Below are positions 6,784-16,499 of a stretch of 39,031 nucleotides of DNA, in pieces. The notes under the pieces are model-generated. The model had not been told where the DNA came from, did not search any database, and was given only the letters and a program-made list of their open reading frames with translations. Position 1 is the stretch's first letter. The number at the start of each line of letters is the position of its first letter. This DNA is from an uncultured SAR86 cluster bacterium. Its GTDB lineage: Bacteria; Pseudomonadota; Gammaproteobacteria; Magnimaribacterales; D2472. The stretch lies in NCBI GenBank assembly GCA_902538705.1, contig CACBGD010000009.1:1-39031 (forward strand). Direction: 5' to 3'. Both the position numbers and the translations under genes were made by a program.

Positions 6784-9321
6784 ATGTCAGATTTTGCTAA
6801 AGAAATTCTTCCCGTCAATATTGAGGATGAACTAAAACAATCCTACCTAAGTTATGCCATGAGCGTAATTCATGGCAGGGCGCTTCCAGATGTTCGTGAT
6901 GGCTTAAAACCTGTTCATAGAAGAATACTTTATGCAATGCATGATCTTAAAAATAATTACAACAAACCATATAAAAAATCTGCGAGGGTTGTTGGAGATG
7001 TAATCGGTAAATATCATCCCCATGGAGATTCCGCTGCATATGATGCGATTGTTAGAATGGCCCAAGATTTTTCAATGAGATACATGCTAGTAGAAGGTCA
7101 AGGAAACTTCGGTTCAATAGATGGAGATCCACCTGCTGCCATGAGATACACAGAAGTAAGAATGCAAAAAATTTCTGATGAAATTCTTGCTGATTTGGAA
7201 AAAGAAACTGTCCCTTTTTCAGAAAATTATGATGGCTCTGAACAAATGCCAGATGTAATGCCAACTAAAATTCCAAATCTTCTAATTAATGGATCATCGG
7301 GAATAGCGGTAGGTATGGCAACAAATGTTCCTCCACACAACCTTACCGAAGTTATAAATGGATCCCTAAAACTTCTTGAGAATCCAAAACTATCGATTGA
7401 TAAGATAATAGAGTCTATAAGTGGCCCCGACTTTCCAACTGGAGGTACTATCGATGGGAAAATGGGAATTTATGAAGCATATAAAACAGGAAGAGGAATA
7501 ATTTATTTACGATCTAAATCAAAAGTAGAAGAAAGTAAAACTGGAAGGAAGTCTCTTGTCATTTATGAAATACCTTTCATGGTCAATAAAGCAAGAACTC
7601 TCGAGAAGATAGCAGAGTTAGTCAAAGAGAAAAAACTTGATGGGATAAGTGAAATTAGAGATGAGAGTGATAAAGATGGTCTTAGGATTGTTATCGATGT
7701 TAAAAAAGGGGAGTCGGTCGAAGTATTAGAAAACAACCTTTTTGCTCAGACTCAACTTGAGCAGTCATTTGGAATTAACTTCACTGTTTTGGTAGATGGA
7801 CAACCAAAGGTTCTGAATTTAAAAGAAATCCTTCAAGAATTTTTAAAGCATAGAAAGTACGTTGTTTTAAAAAGAACAAAATTCGAGCTTAGAAAGGCAA
7901 AAGAAAGAGGTCATATTGTAGAAGGCTTAATGGTTGCCATTGCTAATATCGATGAAATCATAAAGATTATTAAAAAATCTAAGGACCCAAAGATAGCAGC
8001 TCAGGAGTTAATCAAAAAGAAATGGAAAGCTGGCCCCGTAGAAGCAATTCTTAAGAAAGTAGGAAAAGATGCATGTAAGCCAAAGGGTGTAGCAAAAGGC
8101 GTTGGGCTAACAGGGAAATCATATAAACTTTCTAATGATCAGGCAAAAGCTATTCTTGAATTAAGGCTTGGAAGACTAACAGGGCTTGAGCAAGATAATC
8201 TATCAAGCGAATTTAATTCTTTGATTGAAAAGATTACCTCACTTCAAAAAATCATCGATGATAAAGGAGTCCTTCAAAAAGTTATAGAAGATGAGCTTAA
8301 TGAAATTAAAGAAACTTATGGTGATGATAGAAGAACAGATATAAATGATACAAGACAAGATATTTCAAATGAAGATTTGATACCAGAGGAAACAAGAGTA
8401 CTAACAATATCAAGAACAGGATACGCAAAAACTCAACCACTTGAAGAATATCGAGAGCAGAGGAGAGGAGGTCAGGGCAAAGCTGCTGCTTCAGTTAAAG
8501 AAGAAGATGTTATTCAAAATCTTTATGTATTAAGCAGTCATTCACAAATGCTTTGTTTTACAACAAAAGGTAAGGTTTATTGGCTGAAGGTCTATGAAGT
8601 CCCTGTAGCAAGCAGAACATCAAAAGGAAGACCTCTTGTTAATATGCTTAATTTAGATGATGATGAAAAGGTGAGTGATATTTTACCTGTTGATGAGTTT
8701 TCAGAGGATAGATATGTTTTCATGGCAACTAGAAAGGGGACAACTAAAAAAACACAACTAAGCTTTTTTGCAAAAAAATATAAATCAGGAATTAAAGCAA
8801 TTAATTTAGATGTCGATGATGAACTTATTGGCTCAGCAATTACAAATGGAGATGATGAAATACTTTTGGCTTCCTCAGCAGGAAAGCTAATAAGATTTTC
8901 AGAGAAGAAAGTAAGACCAATGGGTAGAACAGCTAGAGGCGTAAGAGGAATGCGTATCAAAAAAGATCAACAGATTATTTCTTTAATGGTTGCAGATAAT
9001 GAAAAAGAGATTCTATGTGTTTCTGAAAATGGGTTTGGAAAAAAGACATCAGTTGATGATTTTCCAACACATAATCGAGGAGGTCAGGGTGTAATTTCTA
9101 TAAAAACTAGTGAAAGGAATGGGCTCATGGTTGCATCAACTCTCGTTGATAATAATGACGGAATAATGCTTATAAGCGATAAAGGAACAATGATCAGAAC
9201 CTCTGCTGAACAAATACCAACAATTAGTAGAAATACTCAGGGTGTAAAAATAATTACTCCAAAAGAGGGTGAGAAAATCCTTGAATGTGTAAGGATAGAC
9301 CCTGAAGATGAGGAAGAATGA
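6784..9321 (+). CDS. gyrA: DNA gyrase subunit A
   Basis: The 845-residue GyrA aligns at the N-terminus without gaps to E. coli numbering. Catalytic Tyr122 is in [10 protein letters not shown]. The quinolone-determining positions are Ser83 and Asp87 ([15 protein letters not shown]), the wild-type, susceptible-type residues. The C-terminal DNA-wrapping domain carries the GyrA box as QRRGGQG at 559-565, with Gln in place of the usual Lys. With GyrB it forms the A2B2 enzyme that introduces negative supercoils using ATP. It begins the compact thirteen-gene run and overlaps serC by 4 bases (ATGA). Family length is 840-880, so the protein is complete despite the reduced genome. Confidence 0.97.
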   Translation: MSDFAKEILPVNIEDELKQSYLSYAMSVIHGRALPDVRDGLKPVHRRILYAMHDLKNNYNKPYKKSARVVGDVIGKYHPHGDSAAYDAIVRMAQDFSMRYMLVEGQGNFGSIDGDPPAAMRYTEVRMQKISDEILADLEKETVPFSENYDGSEQMPDVMPTKIPNLLINGSSGIAVGMATNVPPHNLTEVINGSLKLLENPKLSIDKIIESISGPDFPTGGTIDGKMGIYEAYKTGRGIIYLRSKSKVEESKTGRKSLVIYEIPFMVNKARTLEKIAELVKEKKLDGISEIRDESDKDGLRIVIDVKKGESVEVLENNLFAQTQLEQSFGINFTVLVDGQPKVLNLKEILQEFLKHRKYVVLKRTKFELRKAKERGHIVEGLMVAIANIDEIIKIIKKSKDPKIAAQELIKKKWKAGPVEAILKKVGKDACKPKGVAKGVGLTGKSYKLSNDQAKAILELRLGRLTGLEQDNLSSEFNSLIEKITSLQKIIDDKGVLQKVIEDELNEIKETYGDDRRTDINDTRQDISNEDLIPEETRVLTISRTGYAKTQPLEEYREQRRGGQGKAAASVKEEDVIQNLYVLSSHSQMLCFTTKGKVYWLKVYEVPVASRTSKGRPLVNMLNLDDDEKVSDILPVDEFSEDRYVFMATRKGTTKKTQLSFFAKKYKSGIKAINLDVDDELIGSAITNGDDEILLASSAGKLIRFSEKKVRPMGRTARGVRGMRIKKDQQIISLMVADNEKEILCVSENGFGKKTSVDDFPTHNRGGQGVISIKTSERNGLMVASTLVDNNDGIMLISDKGTMIRTSAEQIPTISRNTQGVKIITPKEGEKILECVRIDPEDEEE

Positions 9322-10406
9322 GGAAGTGGAATTTTTGTGCTGGCCCTGCCGCAATTCCTGAAGAAGCATTAATAGAAGCGCAAAACGAACTCTTGGAGTG
9401 GGGCCTCTCTGGTTCTTCAGTCATGGAGGTCAGTCATCGGTCTGATTTATTTGCTGAAGTTGCAGCCTCTTCAACTAAAGATATAAAAGCTCTTTTAAAT
9501 ATTGGAGACGACCATGAAGTTCTTTTTCTGCAAGGCGGAGCAACTCTCCAATTTACATCTGTTCCATTAAACTTCACTAAAAAAAGTTCTATTGTAAGCT
9601 ACCTAAATACCGGACTATGGTCAAAAAAAGCTATTAAGGCTGCATCAAAATATGCCTCAGTTAATGTTGTTGCATCTTCAGAAGAATCAAACTATACATA
9701 TGTTCCTACTACTCAAGAATGGAGAGTAGATTCCGATAGCATTTATTTTCATTATGTTATGAATGAGACAATACAGGGGCTTGCAATCCGAGATCCAATC
9801 TCATCTGAGATACCTGTTATTTGTGATATGTCTTCATGCATACTAAGTGAAGAAGTTGATTTTCACAACCTTGATCTTGTATATGCGGGCGCTCAAAAGA
9901 ATATTGGTCCAGCTGGATTAACTCTAGTAATCATAAAAAAAGATTTTCTAGAAAAAGCTAATGAAGATATTCCTGACATTCTTAGTTATAAAAAAAATAG
10001 TCAGGCAGGCTCTATGTTAAACACTCCACCTACTTTTGCATGGTATCTTGCAGGAAAAGTATTTAAATGGCTTTTAAAAAAAGGTGGAGTAAAAAGTATC
10101 CAAAAAGAAAATGAAAAAAAAGCAAAGCTACTATATGACTTTATAGATTCCTCTTCTTTTTACTCAAATCCTGTTGAGAAAGAATATCGATCAATTATGA
10201 ATGTTCCTTTTCTTCTTGATGATCAGAATGCTGATTCTTCATTTCTTGAAAAGGCAGAAATAACAGGCCTCTTAAATCTAAAAGGTCACAGATCAGTTGG
10301 AGGTATGCGTGCAAGTATATATAATGCTACTCCGTTTGAAGCTGTGGAGGATTTAGTTTCTTTCATGAGTGATTTTGAGAGAAGCTATACTGGGAATGGA
10401 AAATAA
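9318..10406 (+). CDS. serC: Phosphoserine aminotransferase
   Basis: The 362-residue class V aminotransferase has the conserved start [15 protein letters not shown]. The PLP-binding Lys194 is in the block [13 protein letters not shown]. The C-terminal motif [15 protein letters not shown] is typical of SerC. The enzyme converts 3-phosphohydroxypyruvate and glutamate to phosphoserine in serine synthesis, and also acts in the DXP-dependent pyridoxal phosphate route. It overlaps gyrA by 4 bases. gyrA-serC-pheA-tyrA-aroA-cmk-rpsA is the arrangement known as the mixed-function supraoperon in Pseudomonas and related bacteria. Confidence 0.97.
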   Translation: MRKWNFCAGPAAIPEEALIEAQNELLEWGLSGSSVMEVSHRSDLFAEVAASSTKDIKALLNIGDDHEVLFLQGGATLQFTSVPLNFTKKSSIVSYLNTGLWSKKAIKAASKYASVNVVASSEESNYTYVPTTQEWRVDSDSIYFHYVMNETIQGLAIRDPISSEIPVICDMSSCILSEEVDFHNLDLVYAGAQKNIGPAGLTLVIIKKDFLEKANEDIPDILSYKKNSQAGSMLNTPPTFAWYLAGKVFKWLLKKGGVKSIQKENEKKAKLLYDFIDSSSFYSNPVEKEYRSIMNVPFLLDDQNADSSFLEKAEITGLLNLKGHRSVGGMRASIYNATPFEAVEDLVSFMSDFERSYTGNGK

Positions 10407-11478
10407 AGTAAAAGATCTAAGAGATAAAATAGATGAAATCGATCTCAAAATACTTGATTTAATTCAATCAAGAGCTATTCATGCTTCTAAAATAGGCGAA
10501 ATTAAAAAAGAATCTCCCAATTTCAACGGAATCTTCTATAAACCAGAAAGAGAAAAAGAAATAATTGATAGGCTGACTAAGAAAAATAGCGAGCCTCTAG
10601 GAATTAATAACGTAAAAAATATTTTTAAAGAAATTATTTCTGCGTGTCTTTCGATTGAAGGCGAACTATCAATATCATATTTAGGTCCTGAGGGGAGTTT
10701 TTCAGATTCCGCTAAAAAAGATCATTTTGGAAGTTCTGTTACTTCACAGTCAGAAAATACAATTGAGGGAATTTTCAAGAGTGTCGAGATGGGAACTACA
10801 AATTTTGGCATAGTTCCTTTCGAGAACTCCTCTCAAGGAGTAATAAACACAACTCTAAATTGCTTATCCGACTTCAATATCCAAATTTGTGGAGAGACAA
10901 TCGTTAATATTGAGCATCATCTTGCTGCTAAAAAAAATATTGAAATTTCCCAAATCAAGAAAGTAGTTTCTCACCCGCAAGCTCTTGGTCAGTGTTCAAA
11001 ATGGATTAGTAAAAATTTTAGAGATATTGACCAAGTTCCAATGAACAGCACAGCTGAAGCAGCAAAGTTTGCTAGTAATAACGATAACTGTGTTGCGATT
11101 GTCAGTGATTTAGCTATCGAAAAATATCAATTACATTGTATTGCAAGGTCAATTCAAGATTTTAAAGATAATCAAACTAGATTTCTTGTAATAGGAAATT
11201 TTGAACCTGAAGTTGCAGAAAAAAATAAGTCTAGTTTTTTGATTAGGACTGAAAATAAACCCGGAGCGCTTTTAGAAATATTAAAGCCATTTAATGAATA
11301 CGACATAAATCTTTTCAGGATTGAAACCAGGCCCTCAAGATCTGATAGAGGCTCTCATGATTTCTTTATTGATAGTGAAGGACATATCGATGAAAAAGAA
11401 ATGCAACGAGTTATAAAAAAAGTAAAAGATGTGAGCAGTTTTGTAAAAGTTCTCGGATCATACCCCATGCATTCATGA
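10396..11478 (+). CDS. pheA: Bifunctional chorismate mutase / prephenate dehydratase (P-protein)
   Basis: I chose ATG 10396 ([20 protein letters not shown]), 11 bases inside the serC end, because it gives the normal AroQ chorismate mutase N-terminus; an in-frame ATG at 10369 would add nine unrelated residues. The protein has 360 residues. Residues 1 to about 85 are the mutase domain. About 92-270 are prephenate dehydratase (GPEGSFSD, FGIVPFENSSQG and the catalytic TRF motif in NQTRFLVIGN). The rest is a C-terminal ACT domain with NKPGALLEIL and FRIETRPSR, the latter matching the phenylalanine-binding ESRP motif. It makes phenylpyruvate from chorismate and is probably feedback-inhibited by phenylalanine. 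The hisC-type aminotransferase gene often found after pheA in this supraoperon is missing here. Confidence 0.95.
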   Translation: MENKVKDLRDKIDEIDLKILDLIQSRAIHASKIGEIKKESPNFNGIFYKPEREKEIIDRLTKKNSEPLGINNVKNIFKEIISACLSIEGELSISYLGPEGSFSDSAKKDHFGSSVTSQSENTIEGIFKSVEMGTTNFGIVPFENSSQGVINTTLNCLSDFNIQICGETIVNIEHHLAAKKNIEISQIKKVVSHPQALGQCSKWISKNFRDIDQVPMNSTAEAAKFASNNDNCVAIVSDLAIEKYQLHCIARSIQDFKDNQTRFLVIGNFEPEVAEKNKSSFLIRTENKPGALLEILKPFNEYDINLFRIETRPSRSDRGSHDFFIDSEGHIDEKEMQRVIKKVKDVSSFVKVLGSYPMHS

Positions 11479-12302
11479 AAAGTATTTTAATTTTAGGTTT
11501 AGGTTTAATTGGTGGTTCACTTGCAAAAGCCATAAAAGAGAGTGAGCTTGAATATCGAATCCATGCTTATGATCCAGATCAATTAAGTCTTAAAAATGCA
11601 TTAAATGATAAATCAATTGATGAAGCTATTGATCAAATAGAGACAATATTCCAAATAGAAGATCTGTCATTGATCATGCTTTGTTCATCTATTGATAAAA
11701 CAATTGAAAACTTAAAATTTTTGAAAGCTATAGATGAAAAAACCCTTTTTGTATCTCTAGCAAGCTCCATATCCTCAATAAATGACTTTGTTGAATCAGA
11801 GGGCATTAAAAATATTATATTTACACACCCAATTTCGGGCTCACATAAATCAGGTTATGAAAATGCGTCCCCAAATTTGTTTAATCAAAAAAATGTCATA
11901 AGAGTTAATGTAAACGATCTTCAAGAAAATCAGACTCATGAAATAGAAAAGATTTGGTCTTCTATTGGATCAAATATTATCAATATGCCACTTGATGATC
12001 ATGAAAAATTTTTAATGTTTACCAGTCATTTACCGCATTTAATTGCATACACAACAATGCTTTCAATAGATGACGAGGTAGATATTTCTAAATATTCAGC
12101 TGGAGGCTTAAAAGAATTCTTGAGAATTGCAGAATCTAATCCTGATCTATGGGCAGATATTTTTTCATCAAATTCAAAAAATTTAAAAGTTGGCTCAGAA
12201 ATCTTCATTAAAAATCTGTATAGAATTATTGATTTATTTGAAGACCCTGAAACTCTCAAAGAATTACTAGCTGAAATAAGAAACAAAAAACAAAAATTGT
12301 GA
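11475..12302 (+). CDS. tyrA: Prephenate (or arogenate) dehydrogenase
   Basis: The 275-residue protein has an N-terminal NAD(P)-binding Rossmann motif GLGLIGGS at 8-15. It also has FTHPISGSHKSG with the conserved histidine, and TSHLPHLIAY in the helical dimerisation domain. It catalyses oxidative decarboxylation on the tyrosine branch. No ACT domain and no chorismate mutase domain are present, so it is a minimal TyrA. In Pseudomonas the equivalent is fused to aroA; here the two are separate but overlap through GTGA. Whether prephenate or arogenate is preferred cannot be read from the sequence. It overlaps pheA by 4 bases (ATGA). Confidence 0.93.
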   Translation: MKSILILGLGLIGGSLAKAIKESELEYRIHAYDPDQLSLKNALNDKSIDEAIDQIETIFQIEDLSLIMLCSSIDKTIENLKFLKAIDEKTLFVSLASSISSINDFVESEGIKNIIFTHPISGSHKSGYENASPNLFNQKNVIRVNVNDLQENQTHEIEKIWSSIGSNIINMPLDDHEKFLMFTSHLPHLIAYTTMLSIDDEVDISKYSAGGLKEFLRIAESNPDLWADIFSSNSKNLKVGSEIFIKNLYRIIDLFEDPETLKELLAEIRNKKQKL

Positions 12303-13612
12303 AAGCATCCTCAAAAAGATCAAATAATTTACAAGGTACAGTTACTTGTCCGGGAGATAAGTCTATTTCACAGAGATCTGTGATAATAGGCTCTTTACTT
12401 GACGAAGATATTCAAATAAGCGGGTTTCTATTTGCTGAAGATCCTTTGTCTACCATTGGCGCTTTAAGAAATCTAGGCCATGAAATTGAAGTTGATAATG
12501 ACATAGTTTCAGTTAAGAATTCTAGGAAGGATATTTCAGATCAAAAAGTTTCTTGCAACTTAGGTAACTCTGGAACAGGATTTAGATTAATTTCAGGTTT
12601 GATTGCTGGTCAAGAAATAGATGCCGAACTCACAGGCGATGATTCTTTAAGTAAGCGTCCAATGAACAGGATAATAAAACCTTTAAATGAAATGGGTGCC
12701 AAGATCGAATCTAACAAAGGCTGTGCCCCATTAACTTTTAATAAGAGCCATCTGGTAAAAGAATTCCTATATGAAATGCCAATTGCCAGTGCTCAACTTA
12801 AATCATGTCTTCTGTTAGCAGCTATTTCATCAAACATGAAGTTAACTTTGCATGAGAAAAAAGTTTCTAGAGACCATACCGAAAGGATGCTTAAATATTT
12901 TGGAGCAAATATAGCTACAAAAAAATATGAAGGCGGGCAAGATATCATTCTTGATACCAATAATAAACTCGAAGCAAAAGATTATTCAGTGGTTGGAGAT
13001 TTTTCCTCAGCATCATTTTTAATAGTGGCTGCACTAATAACTAAAGATAGTTCAATTACGATTAAGAATGTTGGAATCAATGAAACAAGATTCACATTAT
13101 TAGAAATCCTCAAAAAAATGGGCTCAAATATTAATATTAAAAACCATTCAATTTGTTGTGGTGAAGAGGTGGCAGATATTGAGGTTTCTTCTTCTGCTTT
13201 GAGCGGTATAAGTATTGACGAGGAGTCTATTCCTAAAATTATTGATGAAATTCCGATTTTATCTATTGCGGCAAGCTTTGCTGAGGGTGAAACATCTATA
13301 ACTGGTGCTGGTGAGTTGAGATTTAAAGAATCTGATAGGCTTATGGCTATTGAAGAGGGATTAAACCAGTTAGGCGTAAGTTATAAATCTTTAAATGACA
13401 ACATTGTAATTATGGGAAATAGAGATCTAAATATCTCAAAAGAAGTCAATATTGACTCTTTTGGTGACCACAGAATTGCTATGAGTTTTTTAATTGCTGG
13501 ATTAAGATTTGATTCAGAAGTGCATGTAAATGATTGCAAAAATATTGATACATCCTTTCCAAGCTTTTTTGAAACCTTTTCGTCTTTAGGAGCAGATATA
13601 AAAACAACATGA
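12299..13612 (+). CDS. aroA: 3-phosphoshikimate 1-carboxyvinyltransferase (EPSP synthase)
   Basis: The 437-residue enzyme joins shikimate-3-phosphate and phosphoenolpyruvate. The start is GTG at 12299 overlapping the tyrA stop (GTGA). Visible motifs: the active-site PGDKSISQRS with Lys21, LGNSGTGFRL at the phosphoenolpyruvate loop, LSKRPMNRI, the SASFL block, FKESDRL and DHRIAMSF. The GNSGT loop resembles Pseudomonas AroA, not the GNAGTAMR of E. coli. Length and motif order are complete. It overlaps cmk by 4 bases. Confidence 0.96.
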   Translation: MKASSKRSNNLQGTVTCPGDKSISQRSVIIGSLLDEDIQISGFLFAEDPLSTIGALRNLGHEIEVDNDIVSVKNSRKDISDQKVSCNLGNSGTGFRLISGLIAGQEIDAELTGDDSLSKRPMNRIIKPLNEMGAKIESNKGCAPLTFNKSHLVKEFLYEMPIASAQLKSCLLLAAISSNMKLTLHEKKVSRDHTERMLKYFGANIATKKYEGGQDIILDTNNKLEAKDYSVVGDFSSASFLIVAALITKDSSITIKNVGINETRFTLLEILKKMGSNINIKNHSICCGEEVADIEVSSSALSGISIDEESIPKIIDEIPILSIAASFAEGETSITGAGELRFKESDRLMAIEEGLNQLGVSYKSLNDNIVIMGNRDLNISKEVNIDSFGDHRIAMSFLIAGLRFDSEVHVNDCKNIDTSFPSFFETFSSLGADIKTT

Positions 13613-14262
13613 ATAAGATAATAACTATTGACGGACCTTCAGCATCAGGAAAAGGTACTTTAGCAATCTTATTGGCAGAAAGATTGAATTGGAAAATACT
13701 TGATAGCGGAGCTCTATATAGAGCTTTTGCATATTTCTCAATAAGCGAAAATGATCAGAGATTAATTGAACAAAATTTAAGGAAGATCAGCTTTAATATA
13801 GCTGATAATAGTATTCAAGTCCTATTTGAAAATGAAGATATCTCAGGGCATCTAAGAACTGAAGAGACAGCCATTCAGGCATCGAAAATAAGCTCTTTGC
13901 CATCAACAAGAGAAATACTTCTTCCTATTCAAAGATTCTTTTCAAAAACAAGTAATCTTATTGCAGATGGAAGAGATATGGGGAGTGTAGTTTTTCCTAA
14001 TGCAAATTTAAAATTTTTCCTTGATGCAGCTCCTGAAGTGAGAGCAAAAAGAAGGTATTTAGAGTTGCAGAAAAGGGGACAAGAAGTTAATATGCACGAC
14101 CTTATAAATGATATTGTTGAAAGAGACAAAAAAGATAGAACAAGAGAATTGTCTCCACTGATTAAAACAGAAGATTCTATATTATTAGATTCTACAAATT
14201 TAAATCAGGAATCTATATTAGCCGAGGCTCTTCAACGTATTAAAGAAAGGAATATTTTATGA
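13609..14262 (+). CDS. cmk: Cytidylate kinase
   Basis: The 217-residue protein starts with ITIDGPSASGKGT, a P-loop at residues 9-17. LDSGALYRAF (CMP-binding region) and DGRDMGSVVFP follow, then the lid region RAKRRYLELQKRG, all standard for Cmk. It phosphorylates CMP and dCMP. Its start overlaps the aroA stop (ATGA) and its stop overlaps the rpsA start by 4 bases. cmk-rpsA-ihfB is a conserved proteobacterial neighbourhood. Confidence 0.96.
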   Translation: MNKIITIDGPSASGKGTLAILLAERLNWKILDSGALYRAFAYFSISENDQRLIEQNLRKISFNIADNSIQVLFENEDISGHLRTEETAIQASKISSLPSTREILLPIQRFFSKTSNLIADGRDMGSVVFPNANLKFFLDAAPEVRAKRRYLELQKRGQEVNMHDLINDIVERDKKDRTRELSPLIKTEDSILLDSTNLNQESILAEALQRIKERNIL

Positions 14263-15566
14263 GTGAATCTTTTGCAGACCTTTTAGATGAAAGCATTGCA
14301 AGTCTTGAAATGCAGCCTGGATCAATAGTCTCCGGCGTTGTTTTGGATATAGATAAAAACTGGGTCACAGTTCATGTTGGTCTCAAATCTGAGGGTGTAA
14401 TCTCAATTGATGAATTTAGAACAAATGATGGCCAGTTAAATATTGAGGTCGGTGATCAAATTGAAGTTGCTTTAGAAGCTGTTGAAGATGGTTATGGTGA
14501 GACAAGAATCTCAAGAGAGAAAGCAAGAAAAATTTCTACTTGGAAAAATCTTGAACATGCTTTAGAAACTGGTGAATTTGTAACTGGTAAAATATTAAAC
14601 CGAGTCAAGGGTGGTTTTGCAGTTGAGGTGGATGTAGTTAAAGCATTCCTTCCAGGATCGCTTGTAGACACTAGACCACTAAAAGAAGCTCCTAATATTG
14701 AAAATACTATTCAAGACTTCAAAGTTATTAAGCTCGATTACAAAAGAAATAATGTTGTTCTATCAAGAAAAGCTGTACTAGAAGAAGCTAATTCTGCTGA
14801 GAAGTTAGAGTTACTTAAAAATTTAGAAGAGGGGCAAATAGTTAAAGGAATAGTTAAGAATATCACTGACTATGGCGCATTTATTGATCTTGGTGGACTC
14901 GATGGATTATTGCATATAACTGACATTTCATGGTCTAGGGTCATCAATCCCGCGGATTCACTAAATCTAGGAGAGGAGATTGAAGTAAAAGTATTGAGCT
15001 TTGATAAAGAAAAGTTAAGAGTATCTCTTGGTTTAAAACAAATACAAAATGATCCTTGGGAAGAAATTGACTCCAAATATAGTTCAGGTGGTATTTATGA
15101 GGCAGTGGTTAGCAATGTCACTGATTATGGTTGCTTTGCAGAGCTTGAACAAGGTATCGAAGGCTTGATTCACTTATCAGAGCTAGACTGGACGTCAAAA
15201 AACATACATCCTTCAAAAGTTGTTTCTCAAGATGAAAAGATTAAAGTAATGATTTTAGAAATTGATAGAGAAAAAAGAAGAATATCTTTAGGTTTAAAGC
15301 AAACTAAACCAAATCCTTGGATTGAGTTTGATAATAAATATAATCTTGGTGACAATGTTGAGGGCGAAATTAAATCTATCACTGATTTTGGTATTTTTGT
15401 TGGCCTTGAGGGCAACATTGATGGTTTAATTCATCTTTCAGATATTTCTGAGGAAGATAATGCAAAGGAAGCTTTAGAAAAATTTTCAAAAGGCGACAAA
15501 ATTACATGCGTTATTTTTGGAATTGATTCTGATAGAGAGAGAATTTCTCTTAAATTGAGTGAATAA
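14259..15566 (+). CDS. rpsA: 30S ribosomal protein S1, five-repeat form
   Basis: At 435 residues this S1 is much shorter than the 557 residues of E. coli. Five S1 (OB-fold) repeats can be placed at about 20-87, 105-171, 191-260, 277-347 and 364-434. Repeats 3-5 carry the RNA-binding consensus TDYGAF/CF or TDFGIF with GL(I/L)H. The sixth repeat of other gammaproteobacteria is absent: the protein ends at the close of repeat 5 and ihfB begins there. S1 binds mRNA leaders and the ribosome and is needed for initiation on weakly structured or SD-poor messages. There is no leader before rpsA (4-base overlap with cmk), so the autogenous leader control known in E. coli is not available in the same form. 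Confidence 0.95.
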   Translation: MSESFADLLDESIASLEMQPGSIVSGVVLDIDKNWVTVHVGLKSEGVISIDEFRTNDGQLNIEVGDQIEVALEAVEDGYGETRISREKARKISTWKNLEHALETGEFVTGKILNRVKGGFAVEVDVVKAFLPGSLVDTRPLKEAPNIENTIQDFKVIKLDYKRNNVVLSRKAVLEEANSAEKLELLKNLEEGQIVKGIVKNITDYGAFIDLGGLDGLLHITDISWSRVINPADSLNLGEEIEVKVLSFDKEKLRVSLGLKQIQNDPWEEIDSKYSSGGIYEAVVSNVTDYGCFAELEQGIEGLIHLSELDWTSKNIHPSKVVSQDEKIKVMILEIDREKRRISLGLKQTKPNPWIEFDNKYNLGDNVEGEIKSITDFGIFVGLEGNIDGLIHLSDISEEDNAKEALEKFSKGDKITCVIFGIDSDRERISLKLSE

Positions 15567-15852
15567 GAAATCAAATAAGCTTAATAGATCCGATATAGAA
15601 GCATATATTCAAAACCAACTTCCTCATATTTCCAACAACCAAATTAAGCTTTCAATAGATCTTATTATCAATCAAATAGTTGAAGCTGTTGCTATGGACG
15701 AAAAAGTAGAGATAAGAGGATTTGGAACATTCTCTAAGAAGTATGTTAAACCTAGAAAATTTGTTAATCCTAAGACAAAAGAGGTTTCATATCTTGGAGA
15801 GACCGAAACAATACATTTTAAACCCTCAAAAAAACTGACGAAGATTTTATGA
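15559..15852 (+). CDS. ihfB: Integration host factor subunit beta
   Basis: The 97-residue HU/IHF-family protein starts at GTG 15559, overlapping the rpsA stop by 8 bases; no ATG fits. RSDIEAYIQNQLPHI is helix 1. The conserved VEIRGFGTFS and the arm region with FVNPKTKE, holding the DNA-intercalating proline, are clear. IHF bends DNA as a heterodimer with IhfA. The position directly after rpsA marks it as the beta subunit. Overlaps pyrF by 4 bases. Confidence 0.93.
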   Translation: MNKKSNKLNRSDIEAYIQNQLPHISNNQIKLSIDLIINQIVEAVAMDEKVEIRGFGTFSKKYVKPRKFVNPKTKEVSYLGETETIHFKPSKKLTKIL

Positions 15853-16499
15853 ATAAGAAATTAATAGTTGCTCTTGATTTTGATAGTGCTGAGTTAGCAT
15901 TAAATTTCTTAGAAAATTTAGACCCACAAAAGTGCTTAGTAAAAGTTGGATTAGAGCTTTTTATCTCGGAAGGATGGAAAGTATTAGACTTAATCTCAGA
16001 AAAAGGATTTGAAATCTTCCTTGATCTTAAGTTACATGATATTCCGAATACAGTGGCAAATTCTATTAGAAAGATTTCCAATTTTAATGTTGCTCTTACC
16101 ACTATTCATCTTAATGGCGGCAAAGATATGATTGAAGCAGCCTCTTCAGAAAAAGGGAATATAAAAATCCTTGGAGTTAGCATACTTACAAGCCTATCTG
16201 AGAATGATATTTTTGAAATAACTCATACAGAATTCGATGCTTATTTTAATAATTTAATATCTATTGCTTCAAACACGAATGTTGATGGAGTAGTTTGTTC
16301 CCCAAATGAACTCGATAAACTGAAGGATTTTAATAAGCTTAAGGTTGTTCCTGGCATAAGAAATGATATTTCAGATGATGATCAGAAAAGAGTGATGAGT
16401 CCTATCGAAGCCTATAAAAAGGGTGCTGATTTTATTGTTGTTGGAAGACCTATAACTAAATCAGAGGACCCAAGAAAAGCTTTGGAGCTTTTCTTATGA
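15849..16499 (+). CDS. pyrF: Orotidine 5'-phosphate decarboxylase
   Basis: The 216-residue TIM-barrel enzyme catalyses the last step of UMP synthesis. The catalytic D-x-K-x-x-D tetrad is FLDLKLHDIPNT with Asp59, Lys61 and Asp64. The phosphate-binding C-terminal segments VPGIRND and DFIVVGRPITKS are present. The length is near the bacterial norm of 230. In E. coli pyrF lies elsewhere, but ihfB-(lapAB)-pyrF proximity is known in gammaproteobacteria; here the LPS-assembly genes lapA and lapB that often lie between them are absent. Overlaps pgi by 4 bases (ATGA). Confidence 0.95.
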   Translation: MNKKLIVALDFDSAELALNFLENLDPQKCLVKVGLELFISEGWKVLDLISEKGFEIFLDLKLHDIPNTVANSIRKISNFNVALTTIHLNGGKDMIEAASSEKGNIKILGVSILTSLSENDIFEITHTEFDAYFNNLISIASNTNVDGVVCSPNELDKLKDFNKLKVVPGIRNDISDDDQKRVMSPIEAYKKGADFIVVGRPITKSEDPRKALELFL

